The notes: generated from the sequence alone by a model not told the origin. A stretch of 64,000 bases of DNA from Crocodylus rhombifer (GCA_038503035.1 JAVSML010025167.1:1-64000); one strand, 5' to 3'; shown: positions 13,230-29,900, counted from the stretch's first letter. Numbers and translations are program-made.

Positions 13230-13515
13230 GTGTAAAATTTCAGTAGCCTTTTCATTTCAGAGGAGTTTCAGTGCCCGAAACACTGAATCCAAAATGAAAC
13301 AGAAGGCTCTGAAACATTTCCAAAATGAAACAAAACCATCCAAAATGTTTTAGAAATGTTTCAGAGCCAGGCTTGAAGGGAAACAGAAACTAAGAAGAGG
13401 GAGGGGGAAGCGGGGCGGAAGAACCGCTCTGATACTGACATCTGTAGCAGTCCAGTGTCTGCGAGCTGTCCCCAAGGTCCCTTCCCATCCCAGCACTCTG
13501 GGGGAGGGAGGGCAG

Positions 13516-13630
13516 CCTGCTGTCATCCTGCTTGCAGATCCGGAGGCCTGCGCCCCCCAGGAGTCTGGCACAGCCCCATAGCCCTCCTAGGGGGCGCAGG
13601 CCCCCGGATCTGTGTGTGTGATGACAGCAT
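13516..13630. repeat. internal hairpin inside the composite foldback
   Basis: Left arm includes GATCCGGAGGCCTGCGCCCC and the right arm includes GGGGGCGCAGGCCCCCGGATC. The outer parts CTGCTGTCATC and GATGACAGCAT also pair. The loop is about 22 bases. Confidence 0.75.
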
Positions 13631-13764
13631 GCTACCGCTGCCAGCTGGGGCTGGGGCCACTGCCAGCACCTGAGTCTGCCTGGCACAGCCCACGCTGAGT
13701 ACAGCTGGGGAGCTGTGGGAGAAGCCCCCATGGCTGTCCTGCCCAGCCCCACCACCTGGCACTT

Positions 13765-13944
13765 AAAAAAAAAAAAAAAAAGAAGTCCTGCACTCACCAG
13801 CTGTAGCTGGGCCTGTGGAGGCTCTGAGGCCTCCTGGCAGAGCCCCCCACATGCATCCCCCGCTCCCTGGTGGCCCTGCCCCTGACTGATGCCCCCCCTG
13901 CTTGGCCCCAGCATTTTTTTTAGTATGTTAAAAAAAAAAAAAAA
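13765..13944. repeat. two A-tracts heading direct repeat units
   Basis: Runs of 17 A (13765-13781) and 15 A (13930-13944) each precede a similar CTCACCAGCTG unit. The third, inverted unit has a shorter T-tract near 14343-14352. Confidence 0.7.
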
Positions 13945-15351
13945 GCTAACTCACCAGCTGCAGCAAGGGTGATTGGCCTCTGGATACTCATGGCAGAGCC
14001 CCTCCACACAGTGTGGGGCAGTAGAGGGCAGCAGGGATTGCCCCCCTCCACCTGGCACCCACACAGCACCTGTCACATCGCTGCATGCTGTCTGGGAGCC
14101 GGGGCGGCTCCAACAGTCACTTGAAGCCTGGGAGCTCTCAGCCCCAGTGGCCCCAGCTCCCAGGCAGTGCTCGGTACCCTGCCAGGCCATGCTGCAGCCG
14201 TGCCATAGGGCAGCTGCCACATGGGTGACAGGCAGTGGGGGGGCGATCCCCACTGCCCTGTGTTGCGTGTGGGGGCTCTGCCATAAGTGCTCTGAGGCCC
14301 CAGTTGCCGATTCTGCAGCCGGTGATTGCAGGGCTTTGTTTGTTTTTTTTAAGTGCCAAGACTAGGCTGGGGTTGTGTGGGGGATGGGCCAGGCAGGCCA
14401 GCCATGGGGGCTTCTCCAGTGGCTCCCCTCACCCAGGGAGAGGCAGGCGCAGCCAGAGGAGCCACAGGAGAATCTGCAGCCGCTTGGCTGTGCTTGCCTC
14501 TCCCCAGCCGATCCGTATCTCCAAAACAGCATCAAAACTCTGCAACAGATTTGGCTGAATCAAAACAGAGCAGTGATCCAAAACACCAAAACGAATCGCT
14601 GTCCTCCCAAATGGCTGAATCCGAAATCAAAACAAGACATTATTGTCCCAGTGCAGAAGCTACTACTGTTACTGCTGGGAGGTTACTGCTCCCTTCCTTT
14701 TCTGTTTTTGACTAAGCATCCAAAGACCTGCCTATCTTTTATCTAAAGAGCATGCTTTCTGCCATCCTGACACACTAAAACAAGTCAAACGCAGTCCCAG
14801 CTTTTTGTTTGAAAAACAGAGCTATGGAGTGAACAACATGGATTTTTCTATTGATGTGCACAATTTTGGCAAACTCATGCAGTATCATTTCCTAAAGCTG
14901 AAGAGAAATATCTGAAACAGCCAAGAATGTGCCATGTACCTTGTCCACACTGCAAAACAATGCATGTTGGAACTTGAGCGTTCCAGAATAGTTGTGCCAT
15001 GCTGTAATCTCTTTGTTGAAATGCATTAAGGTAGTGGTGATTTAATAAAATGTAACAGGCCTATATCTACTCTCATGCCCACTTATAATCTGAAATAAGT
15101 TATTTGAAACCAGTGGTATAGCATTGATGCCAATGAGAGCAGAACTGAGCCTGAGAACTCTACCTAGATTTGAGCATTTGCTAGACTGGGTCATTTTAAG
15201 TGATGCCAGAGAGTACTGAAATTCAGGTGTCAACTGCAGGGTGAGACTAAACTGATTGACTTCAGTTTTATTACCTGTGAACTGAAATGACCTATTTCAA
15301 GAAACATAGAAGTACAAGAGCTGCTTGCATACAATTTTTTATAGAAACTTA

Positions 15352-15678
15352 GGGCATTTAAACATGTGCTTCAGGGAGTGTGTGTGATGTGCGTGTGTGT
15401 GTTGGGGGGGAGTGCTTTAATTAGAGCGGATCAGAGAGCTGCTCTAACCCATGCTGAAAAATGGCAGTGGGGGTGCTTTAACTAAAAATTGTCGAATGAG
15501 CTTCAGTTAAAGAGGCCCCGCCACCATTTTTCGGCATGGGGATGCTGATACATGTAATGCTAGAATCTGCTGGAGTGCAGTAATTACTACACTTCAGCAG
15601 ACTCGATTAATCAAGTCTGCTCAAAGTGCTGTAATTATAGCACATTGGAGCAGCCTTGTTGCACATGTAGAGGTGCCT
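15352..15678. mobile_element. PIF/Harbinger-like MITE with central palindrome
   Basis: Terminal inverted repeats GGGCATTTAAACATGTGC (left) and AGGCACCTCTACATGTGC (reverse complement of the right end) match at 13 of 18 positions. They are flanked by TTA on both sides (15349-15351, 15679-15681), the 3-bp duplication typical of PIF/Harbinger elements. The centre is a long imperfect palindrome, arms 15449-15484 and 15505-15539, sharing GAAAAATGG and GGCATGG. A related palindrome lies at 52803-52887. A TG/G-rich tract (about 15371-15410) sits inside the left part. No protein is encoded. Confidence 0.65.
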
Positions 15679-15830
15679 TTAAAACCCACTTATAGCCAAG
15701 TACAGCTTTCAGGGTAAATTGCCATTGTGCCACTGGTACTGAGTAAATTTTATCCTGCATTAAACCAAATGGAGACAGGCAGTTCAGAGGGGTTTAGATT
15801 AGATCAGATCACCAGTTTATCTAGCTGGAA

Positions 15831-15865
15831 TCATAAGCCCACTAGTGATGCTAGTGGGCTTATGA
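15831..15865. repeat. perfect 15-bp hairpin
   Basis: TCATAAGCCCACTAG (15831-15845), a 5-base loop TGATG, then the exact reverse complement CTAGTGGGCTTATGA (15851-15865). No larger element is visible around it. Confidence 0.9.
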
Positions 15866-15950
15866 CTAGTACAAGATGCTTCAGAGTCAGATACAGGAAA
15901 GCCCACAACAGACATTGGGCTCATGGTGAAGTTTTTTCCTAACTCATGGT

Positions 15951-16004
15951 GCACGTGTGCACATGCACGCACGCACGCACGCGCACACACGCACACACAC
16001 GCAT
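15951..16004. repeat. CA/GCAC microsatellite
   Basis: Alternating purine-pyrimidine tract of CA and GCAC units, potentially Z-DNA forming. Confidence 0.9.
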
Positions 16005-16103
16005 GCTTTGATTAAATAGCCTATCTTATACAACTGTGAATGTTGTCAGTATTCAAATTCAGTGGCTAATCTATTGGAAACCTAGGCTGCTGTTGGCTTA
16101 AGT

Positions 16104-16326
16104 CAGTGGCTCTCAACCTTTTTAGAGTCATAGCACCCCTTGGAAAATGCCGGCTCTTAGTTTTCACTCTTTTTTGACTAAAGAAAAGTAGTAGAACAGT
16201 GTTTCTGCTACAAAGAACTAAGAAAGACTGCAACTATGGATTTCTATTTGAAAACTCTGGGTTTATCTTGTGAATCATGTTTGTAAGCCTAAGAGGGTGC
16301 TGTGGTATCCTGGTTGAGAATCACTG
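16104..16326. mobile_element. hAT-like MITE (223 bp) with perfect target duplication
   Basis: Left terminus CAGTGGCTCTCAACC and reverse complement of the right terminus CAGTGATTCTCAACC match at 13 of 15. Both sides carry the identical 8-bp GCTTAAGT (16096-16103 and 16327-16334). This is diagnostic for a hAT-superfamily insertion. There is no transposase, so it is non-autonomous. The termini resemble those at 47628-47913 and 31120-31420. Confidence 0.9.
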
Positions 16327-19300
16327 GCTTAAGTGCTATCTTGCAGCTGGGAGCTCTGTAGGTTAATTATGCCCTGTTTAAAGCAAAAACAAAACAGAAA
16401 AATACTTGTATTTTTTCAGCTTAATATGACATTCTCTTTTGCTTTTTTCCACTGTGTGGTAGGTGGGTTAGCGTTTGTCAAACAGTTTGCTGCTCGGTGT
16501 TCCAATGGTTGTTTTAAACAACATCACCACCAGAAATTCAAATCCTGTTTATTTGCTCAGTGCCTCCAAAAGGGATTGGGATAGGTCCATTCAGCCATTG
16601 TGGCTGTTTTTTTATCATAATTTGGATTAAATGTATCGAGTTGTTTTTTTTAACCAGTCTTCTCCATATAGATTTTTCATGGAAAAGTAAGAATAGATTC
16701 TGCTACTTTTTTTTAATTGGAACATTCGAGTTTAATTAGACTGAGGAGAAAGTAAATGTATCTCTTAATTCACTGCTAGAAAAAATTTAAGGCTCAGAGT
16801 AGGTGACTCATCCACTAGAACAGAATTTATTCCCTTTGTTTGTAAAACGCTATTTATTGCTGTGCTGTGCATTGCTATGGCTACTGTATGTCATTGGTGA
16901 TATCAGCACATACAGTACATAAACTGAGAGCTAGACCCAGATTGAAAGATAATATAGTACTTATGATAATGATAAATCATCCACATTAGCTACCTGCCAT
17001 TGGGCTTTAGCTCTTCTTACATAAAAGCTGCAATGAAACCCATCAAACATTGCCTCAAAAACAGAAAATTCTTCTCCATGTAGATCATGTCACCTCCACT
17101 GTGGCAATGTTATAAACAATTTGACAGTGTCCTGTAAGTGATTTCTCTCTTCAAAGCTGTATTTTCAATTATTTAATTTCTAGTTATTTTTAATGTTTGA
17201 TATTTAAAGTTGTTATAAGCATCACTGCACTAAAGACTGTATAGATTTCTCTTGCACTCCTTTAGCATTTCTAACTGGAGCTTGCAAACAATTAATCTGT
17301 TTCAGTTAAAGTCTATTTTTCCCCAATTATATGGCTGGCATTCTTTTCTGAAATGCATGAAGTACAATCACTTCTGCCATTCTATTCAATCAAGCACTTA
17401 AGTCGCATAGATTTTTGAAATGGCCTGGGCTTCAGCAGCTTGGGAGCTGATTCACTAAGGCATCTGCTGTGACACTAGCCCGCCAGCCACCACTTGCTGA
17501 GCCAGAATTATTTGTCTTTGTCATTTAGAAACAATCTGTAGGGCTTAACTTGATCTCAGGGATGTACCAGGTCTGCTATTGCCCAATAATAGAATTTCGT
17601 TAGGTCTAACAACATTTTTCAGCTTAGACAGCTTGTTTAAATATATATATAAAGCTAGGGAAGTGTTTTAAATACTTGGTAGCAGGAGCAGAGTGAAAGT
17701 GAGATGAAATGGGCAGAATTTGCCAATTGGGGAGCAGCTTGGGAGGGCAGCAAGTGGCCTCTAGGATAGCAGGGGATCAACCCCTTTGGCAGAGCAGATG
17801 GACTTAATTTCGCCTTTAACGAAGGGCTGTATTGCCAATCCCAAGAGTACAGAACTAGAAACCAGCACCAAACCTCAGAGACCACTTCCAGCCTGATAAA
17901 CACATTTTTCAGTGCAAGTCCACTGTAGTCCTGCCCCTTGCCCATGCAATGTGGCACCATTGCAAAGAGCTCTGCAACCTGAAAAGTGCAAGGAACGACC
18001 CCATGTGGGGTCTAGTCAAAGCTATGCTTCTTGTTTCCAGTGAATCAGCAAATAACATACAAGGAGACTTAGAACAGGTGAGGTGCATGCAGCCTAGCTC
18101 AGAGCGGACGGGGAGGCAATCATGCAGAATCAGAAAGGCAGGAAGAAGAGTGGTTCTGAACTGCACAGAGACTCATGGTGGCACATGACTCAGTTCTTGC
18201 TAATCTTGCCTCTTGTGCCAATAAGATACCACCGCCCATCAGTCACTGCTGGATCCCAGGTAAATAGTGTGAAGATCTTTCCTCTGTTTCCTGAGTTCGA
18301 ATTTTTTACTACCGTGAGTTCAAAAAATCCACAGGGTGAGAAATCATATGGATTACTGGGTACTCTTATGAATGGGAGGGTATACCTCACGTACAGAAAT
18401 GTCTACTTTATCTGCAGGTATTAAAGCTGCCAATCCTCCCCTCTTCAGAGATAAGTCCAAGTCCCAAATGAGGGCCCTCAGCCTGAACCTCCGTGTTTAA
18501 GAGGAACAACCTGATCCCTCCTTCACAAGCTCAGGGGTGTTGGTTCTGCTGGTTGTTGAAATACGGGTTCTGGTTCCACCTTCATTCTTCAGTCTGTCAC
18601 ACTTATCCCTTGAATTTTGTGTGGTGCATGATGTAGTTTAGAAATTGGCTTGAGAATTTGTTTTGGATCTGGGGAAGCATTTGAGGTTTGGGGCCGGCTC
18701 ATTGCTCACCTCGAGTTCCAGTTGGTTTCCAGTTTTATTTTATTTTTTAAATGCAGTGCTGTAGGAGTTAAAGTCCCCGTGATATCACACTGCTCTGTGC
18801 AGCTGCTAATTAAAGTCATTGTGAAGGATTTTAAAGTAATTGCAGATATTATAAATTTTTGATCTGTGGTGTAATTGCTAATGTGGGCCTGAAATGTTTT
18901 TCTTCAGTGTGGTTTAGTTTGTTGCTCATGGTGGAAATAGTCTTTATGATGTAATCTTCTGTTTGTGAGCTGGGACCAGTAGTGGCGATAGCATTTGGGG
19001 GTACATAAGCTATGCTTACCTTGGCTTATCGTAAAACTGTATAATTGAAGGGACCTGTGTTACGTGCGGTAAAGGTGGCTCACGTTATGAATTCTTATGA
19101 GGCAGAACTGGACAAATTCCCTACAGGGCAGAACTCCAGTGAAGACAATGGGGTTACACCCAAGATGAGTCTGGTCCCTTTGTCCGTGGGTCACACATCT
19201 TGTTTATTCATTGTGAAATGGGTTTATCTGTTGATGGCTGCAGTTTTCCCAACAGTAATTTGTGCCGTTTTCAGACACACTCTCATAATTTTTTTTTACA

Positions 19301-20059
19301 GTGGTGGACAAAAGTATTTTATTTCTAATGCTCAAGTATAGGGGAAAATCCTAATTTTACGGAAGTGAATATAAACGATAGACTAAATAACATGCTGCAA
19401 TGCAGATCGTTGTGCGATTGCCTCCTTGCTAGTGTTCACCCATTCCGATCCCCCTGTTTCAGCTGTATATGGTCCACAAACAGAATCAACAGAAAACTAA
19501 GGTCAGATTTATAAGGGTATCTAGGTGCCTAATGATGCAAACGGGCACTTCTGTCAATCCTACTGTGCACCCAACTGCATGAGGTGCCTAGTCTTATTCA
19601 TTTCGGTGGTGTTTAGGGGCTTGATCCAAATCATTCCCACTGGTAACCTCACTTGAGTGTTGCAGCACCTAAAGGTAAGGCGCCTTGCTCCAGGAGGGCA
19701 GTCCAGATCCACAGTTGTTGGCAGTTTGGAGTTTGGAGTTGTTGGCCTCCAAAAGCCAATCTAACGTGCCCAGGTTCTGAGCAGGAAGGAGCCTATAGCG
19801 AGGTAACAGGAAAAGCCAGTCTGAACTCCTGCTTATACTCACAGACTGACTCAGGGCTGTCCTTGAGGTGCCTCTGTCAAAAGGGATAGGGGTAGGTTCA
19901 TTCAGATCCAAAACTCCCAAAGGAGAGATGCCTACTTAAACAAGATGCCTTGCCAATGCCAAGTGCATTGAATTCAGTACAAAGTACAGCAACTGTGGTC
20001 ACTCACAGAAACAAAGAAAATGATGGAGCTGCCTTTTGGACAGTAGTGGTTAGAAAAAT

Positions 20060-20330
20060 ACCCTGGGATACAGGCAACCTGAGTTCTAGGCTTTCCTCAG
20101 CCGGAGGGGACTCAAACTCATATCTCCTGCTTCCCAGGACACTGCACTACACTATACTACCAGAGTACAGCACATTTCAGGTGGAGGCACACTCCACTCC
20201 TGCTGAAGCTAGACCCCTGGACAGTGAAGAGGAAGAGTTCTGGGGTGAAAAGGAAAGCAAACAAGGGGAATTGTGACTCTTGTCCAATGAGGAGGGCACT
20301 TTGATGGGAGAAAACCTGAGTTCCAGTTCC
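20060..20330. repeat. old SINE-like dispersed repeat
   Basis: GGGGACTCAAACTCAT (about 20106-20121) is an inverted tRNA B-box-like core, followed by 'cctgcttcccaggacactgcactac', a wording shared by MIR/tRNA-derived repeats of reptile genomes. Family assignment is tentative. Confidence 0.35.
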
Positions 20331-21689
20331 TGCTCCTAAGAACAAGCCTGTGCATTCTTCATTTAGACTGTCTTAGTTTAAAAAACCCTGGAAATACCAT
20401 ATTCAATTAGAAGATGACCCTGATTATAAGACAATTTAGATACTATATATGGAAAATGTATATATTTGTCATATTTTCCAAATATAGAATCTAATGATCA
20501 GAGGTGTGCCTTGAATTTGTTCTCCTTCCACTACTACAGCAGAGAAAATAAATATGAAGATCAGATTTGCTCTCTGGTTCCCCCTACCTTTTCCCCTTCT
20601 CTTTCTCTTTACTGTTAGATGCTGCTCTACCTGAGCATGGCAAAGTGAGGAGCAAATTTTAAAACAAGAACCTTGAAATTAAACATGGCTGTAGTAATTT
20701 GCATATAGTCCCCATAGACTTAGTTCATCCAGAATTGATGAATGTTACTTTTTTTTAAACTGTTGCAAGTTTTAGCATAGGCATTTCATAAATATACTGT
20801 TGAGCAGCACTTTGCATTTACTTATGTTTTGTATAAACTATGCATGGTATTAATCCAAAGCCAAAAGGCCACATATTTCACTGGGCTGTGCCCCACCATA
20901 GCCAACAGCATTTCAAGGCCTGTTGACCTCACAGCTCAGCTCTGCTCCAGATACTCGCCACAAAGGATTCATGTGCTAATGAGTCCCCACCCATGACTGG
21001 AACTGGACATTCTTGTCGCAAGTCCTGGGATGCTCCAAAAATGTATATTCAGATGAAATGCAGGACAACTTGGTCCAGCTTCATCTCATGGAAGGCGGGA
21101 CCACACTGCAGGAGGGCACAACAGAGGGATTCCAGGTGAACTGTATGCAATGTTGTGGCTCACCATGACTTGAAAAAGAGTGGGTGGTAAGAGGGATTGC
21201 ACTTAATGGGCACTAACATATGTCTTATTCAAATGGGCTGTACTAATTTATCCTGAATGATTGAGCTCTGCTCTGTTGATAGAATTCAGAACTGAGTTGA
21301 CTGATTTGGCCCAAGATATGAAATTAAAAAAAAAAAGAAAGTGGTAGGTTCCAATCAGCATGTTTGCCCAATGTGGGCCATGTGTTTTATAGCTATACTC
21401 AGTGCTGGCTGCATTTAGCCAGCTTCCCAGTTGGTTTCCATTGCTCAGCACATGCTGCTTTTGGCTGCAGTTTAATGATAGGCAATGTATTTAATGAGAT
21501 TTCTTTGTATGTGATTATAAGAGAAGGGGCTTTTTTTACCCCATGCCAATTGGGGGAAAAACCTCATCTTGTGTGCAAGTAAATAAGGGAACTGACAGGA
21601 ATGTAACAAGGATTTCAGTGGACTGTTGGAACCTCTCAGCCCAGAATGGGATTGCATAAGTGCTTAGTCAAGAATTAGGGTCTTAGGTG

Positions 21690-21970
21690 CTTGATCTGGC
21701 TTGCTTCTGAGCATGCTCTGAAGCTTAAGTCTGTGCTCCTACAGAATTTTCCGGATCAAAATTGATTCTGGGTGCTTGTGTGGTTTTGTGGTTGTTGGAC
21801 TGGGGTCAGCATGGACTGCTTTCTGTGTCTTATGCATCTAAAACTCTACCTAAGTCCTGTTTAGGCACTAACAAGAAAGATTTGGCTCTGGTCCTAAGTG
21901 TCTAACCTGCTTAAGTACTTTTGAAAATCCCTGTAGCTTTAGGCACTGAAATACTTTTGAAAATCTGGTC
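21690..21970. repeat. old 'gcacctaagt..ttttgaaaatc' dispersed repeat
   Basis: Contains CTTAAGTACTTTTGAAAATC twice in variant form (near 21910-21930 and 21948-21967) and TTAGGCAC motifs. Similar words occur at 19510-19640. This is a familiar low-identity dispersed family in sauropsid DNA. Boundaries are approximate. Confidence 0.4.
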
Positions 21971-22884
21971 TCTTGATACCAGTACAAGTTGTAGGTATGC
22001 AGTCAATGGCTTAGTAGAAATTACTGCATCCCCTTAGCATTGTAAATATTGGAGGTGTTAGGTAGAATAAAAATAATGAAAATATTTTAAATATTTCGCT
22101 AGCGTTTCTTTAACATTTTTTTCTTTCCCTGTAGGTACAATTGGTGTGACCACAAGTTAAACAAAGAGCAGGTCACAGTCTAGCTTGGTAGATAGCCTTA
22201 AGTTATATTTCTCCTCCTCCACTGGTTTTCCCCCAAAATAAATTCTTTGGTGTTTCTGCTTCCAAAAATGCTGACCTACTATGAGTGCTCCTATCAGGGT
22301 GCATTGAAATTCAAAGTTTCTGTTCTACCTCCCATTCAGTGGCATGAGGGTTGGCTATTTAAATCTTTAGATGTCAAGACATGTCCCAAACTAAGTGAAA
22401 ACTGCCTGCAGATTTCTGCTGCACTCTGGGGGAAAACCATGTCATTTTGAGAGGTTGCTCTGCCAACTTTTTCCCTCTGTACCACTCTAAATCTGATACA
22501 AGACTCTTCTCTACCTTCTGGCTGCACTCCTAAACCCATACTGTCCAGCCCAACGGAGGGACCTCCATGGAGTCTGGGAAGAAGACAGCATATTACACTG
22601 GAGCCATTTCTCTTCTTCTAACATGGATTTGACCCCCAACTTAGGAAATTTAGCAATATTATGTGCTATTTAGCAAAGTGTAGCATGTGTCCTGATTCTG
22701 TTGCTATGGGCGAAACAATGTTGATAAGGAAGCACATTTCAAAGGGTTATTATAAGAGGCAGTTTGCAACAAAATTAGTTTAACAAATATGTAAAAAAGT
22801 ACCATGGCTCTGTCTTTTCATGTAAATGCTTTGGGGCTCAGGAACAAAGTTGAATTTGTCCAACTCAATTTTAATGTCTGCAGC

Positions 22885-26972
<4,088 letters not shown>

Positions 26973-29900
26973 GAACTGCCAGGTCTCAGAAGTGAAACTT
27001 CATTGTGAGCATTGTTGAAAAGCTAACACATTCTGAAGACATGTCAAAATAATCTGTATTTAAATCTGCAAAGGTTTTTATTTAGTTAATACATGGTCAG
27101 AAATGTATGGGCTTTAGAACTGTTTATATTTCAACATTTAAATTTTTTCAGGCTGGGATTCATATTATTTGCTTAATTTTCCTGAAGAACCAATGGGATG
27201 CATTAAAAAAAACAACCACATTTCAGTTACAATGTGATCACAAAGTGAAAATGCTCTCAATTTCAATTAGCATATTTTAGTGGATTCACATTTTAAAGCA
27301 AGGCTGCTTTCAGGTACCAACAGCAGCACAAGGGGGTTATAATTCTACAGAAGGAACTTCTTAAATCTAAAAATCTTTCTTGTTTTTAGCCATTTATAAC
27401 TAGCACTGTGATATTATGGACAATAGCTGTAATATAATGTCACCATTTGACTTTGTAACTTTTTGTATAGAGACACAAGTGTAACATTTGCATAAATAGT
27501 GACGTAGAAATTCAAGATTACCTTTGTAGGTGCAGATTAGAGCAGTACTCACCCTTTGACCAATCTGTGCAAATTGAAGTGAACCAGCCTCTTATTAATT
27601 GCATTTTAAACAAGAAGTCAGAAGTTTTAGAAATGCTTTATCGATGTGCATTGATGAACTGGAATACTTAGTCACTGGTGTTTGTCGAGTGAGACTGTTT
27701 GTTGTAGATTTGATTGGGTGGATTGTGTTGTTTGTACACACAATTCAGGGCCTGATTCAGCCCTGGTGTGATGGATTACCATCTCCATTGAAGCCACTAG
27801 AGACAGCCCCTGCTTCCACCAGGGCTGAATTTGTTTCACAGTTTTTATAGGAACTGTTGTGACTATTATTTTATTATGTCTGGTATATAAAATAAGGCCC
27901 AAATTGTCCCCAGTGACCTCACTGCAATAACATGAGGCAGCCCCTCCTCTGCATCCCACACAGACCTTCCTCCCTCCACAGCTCAAGGTCTGCTCTGGGG
28001 GAAGAGGGAAGAATGGGGCAGTGTGTGGGAGGAATGGGCAGGGTAGGGCTCAGGGAGATGTATTTCATCCTCACGCCTGCCATATTAACACTAACTATTA
28101 AAGAACATATGGCCTGGGGCTCTTATCTCTTCTGCTGAGGCCCTGGGAGCAGGTACAGCCAGAGAGACGGATTATGCATCTTAGAGGCCAGAGCTGGTAC
28201 TGAGAACAAGAGCACCATGGATGACCCTAAGCTTGCCTGGATTCTCTGTGTCTGCTGTGGTCCTTGTAGCCTTTTCCTCCAGTGGGAAAGCCCCACTCTG
28301 GGCCCTAGCCCCTGGCAGGTGATGTTTTGGGCCAGACTGACTTCCCATTGGCCAGAACGTAATGGAGTGCTGTCTGGATTCCACCAATCAGTGCCCATCA
28401 CGGTACAGGGCAGGCGCATCCACGGTGCATTCCTTCTCAGGACTGGACAGGTTCTGCACTTCTAATCAGTGTTTCCGCTGGGAAGAGCAGCTTGCTGGAA
28501 ATGGATGGGAATAACACCGTTCCTTCCAGCAGTCACTCTAAATTTACTTCCAGGTGTACTCTGCGTCCAGTAATAATTTTCCCTGAAAGAAGCTTTTCAA
28601 TGTGCAATGATCACTAATAGCTACTGGCCAGGTGTATTAATAAGATAATTTTATACATTCTTAGCTACTAAATTTAATATATTTACGTAAAGAATTCTGT
28701 GCAATGAATGTTTATTAATACATAGGAAAGAGACTATTTTACTTCAAAGCAAGATTAATTTATCTATAAAGATATAGTTCATTATTTGGGGTGCTTGGGA
28801 TCAACGACCCTTTTATAAGCAGTTTAGTATACTATGATGCGATTTTAGGTTCAGCTTTGCTTTCTGAATCTTCATAACAATTTGTTTTGCCTGCTTGCCT
28901 TTGACTTCTTTGCTTATTTCTGTCCCATTAATATTCTTGTTTGAATGAAATCCTGGTTGAAAACTGTCCAAAATTTGTGGGAGTAACTGCAAGTTTCAAG
29001 AGTTTCATACAGTTCTTTCTGGCTCCTGGTCTTTGTCATCCCCTTTTGTGTGGTGGCAGAACTGTTTTTCACAAAATTGGAAAGGCAAGAACAAACTCAA
29101 GACTCTTGCTTGAGTAACACATTATGTACTTAGGGGCCAGCCAGCCAGGCATTGGGACAATGAAAACGGCACTAAGGGGAGCACAGCACTGGGCATGATG
29201 TGTATCATTTTCACCAGTACAGAAAAACACACAAGTAATCAGACTTTAAGGAACCAGTGAGGCAACTGGGTGGATATGTGGCACTCTTTAAAACCTGTGC
29301 TTTTGTATTCGTGGTCCAGAACTTTTAACAAACCCTGGAAAGACGCTGGGTTTAACTATGTAATGCTCAAGTAATAATCAACAGTTTTGCCCCACTCTGC
29401 ATGAGTGACTCTGAACATATCTCCTTGGTTTTTTTTAATTTCAAAAAGGGAAAATCATTGTCATTTAAAAACATTTCCCCAGGTTTTATCCTTTGCCAGC
29501 TTTTGGATACCCTTCCCAACCAGTGTGGCCCGTATCTTGCTTCCACCCAAAGTTTAGTGGGCCTTTCTTCAGCAAGTTTCCCCAGAAACACCAAAGCTTC
29601 TGCATGTGGGTTAGGAACACTTCTGTTAACAGGACACATGAATACCTACTTCATTATATTACATAAAACTACAGCCATAATGAGTCTCCAGACTTCATCT
29701 TTTGAGACTAATTATTTTTCGCTTTCCTATTTTGTCTTTCATATTATGCCCTTTAAATATTTGAAGTAACAAAACCAATGGATTCTTAAAATTCAGGCGT
29801 TATACTAAAGCCAAATGGCCTCAGTTTATCAATTACACAGAGCCAAAAAAGGAGAAGGTTGTATTGTGCTGTAGAAAGGCCAGCGGCCCTAAAATAAGAC

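Larger units (their letters stand above)
13230..14640. mobile_element. composite GC-rich foldback transposon
   Basis: The left edge TAGGGCTGTGTAAAATTTCAG matches in type the terminus of the element at 55169 (TAGGGCTGTGCAAAGC). Between AT-rich outer parts carrying 'ccaaaatgaaac'-like motifs lies a GC-rich core with long inverted arms: 13720-13790 reappears inverted at about 14345-14425 (CCCCCATGGCTG and GGCACTTAAA are shared). A unit of an A-tract followed by CTCACCAGCTG..TGGCAGAGCCCC occurs twice on plus (13755-13880, 13921-14080) and once inverted (about 14200-14352). A second hairpin has arms 13516-13563 and 13585-13630. No transposase is present. The right edge is approximate and no clear target duplication was found. 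The open frames of 100-174 codons here are not genes. Confidence 0.6.
16335..22883. other. putative intron 1, 3' part; mostly unassigned
   Basis: AT-rich. Stretches at about 16990-17410 and 18770-18900 have homeobox-like TAAT/ATTA clusters and look unlike the surrounding repeats, so they could be conserved non-coding sequence, but this cannot be judged without alignment. Old dispersed repeats are recognisable at 19500-19650, 20060-20330 and 21690-21970. A strong-looking acceptor (T-rich tract then CTGTAG, AG at 22133-22134) has no convincing exon after it. Confidence 0.35.

Noticed and set aside
13390..13914. 174-codon minus-strand frame and neighbours of 100-130 codons
   Set aside because: Inside the GC-rich composite foldback; they cross the poly-A tract (giving a run of Phe) and inverted copies, so they are repeat artefacts.
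22115..22134. Strong T-rich acceptor-like site (CTGTAG)
   Set aside because: No supported exon or donor follows; could be a 5' UTR exon but nothing in the sequence decides it.
22804..22884. Upstream in-frame ATG extending the LBH-like N-terminus by 27 residues
   Set aside because: The segment precedes a good acceptor (TGTCTGCAG at 22883), and the LBH-type start MTEVMN lies just after it; the extension has no LBH similarity.
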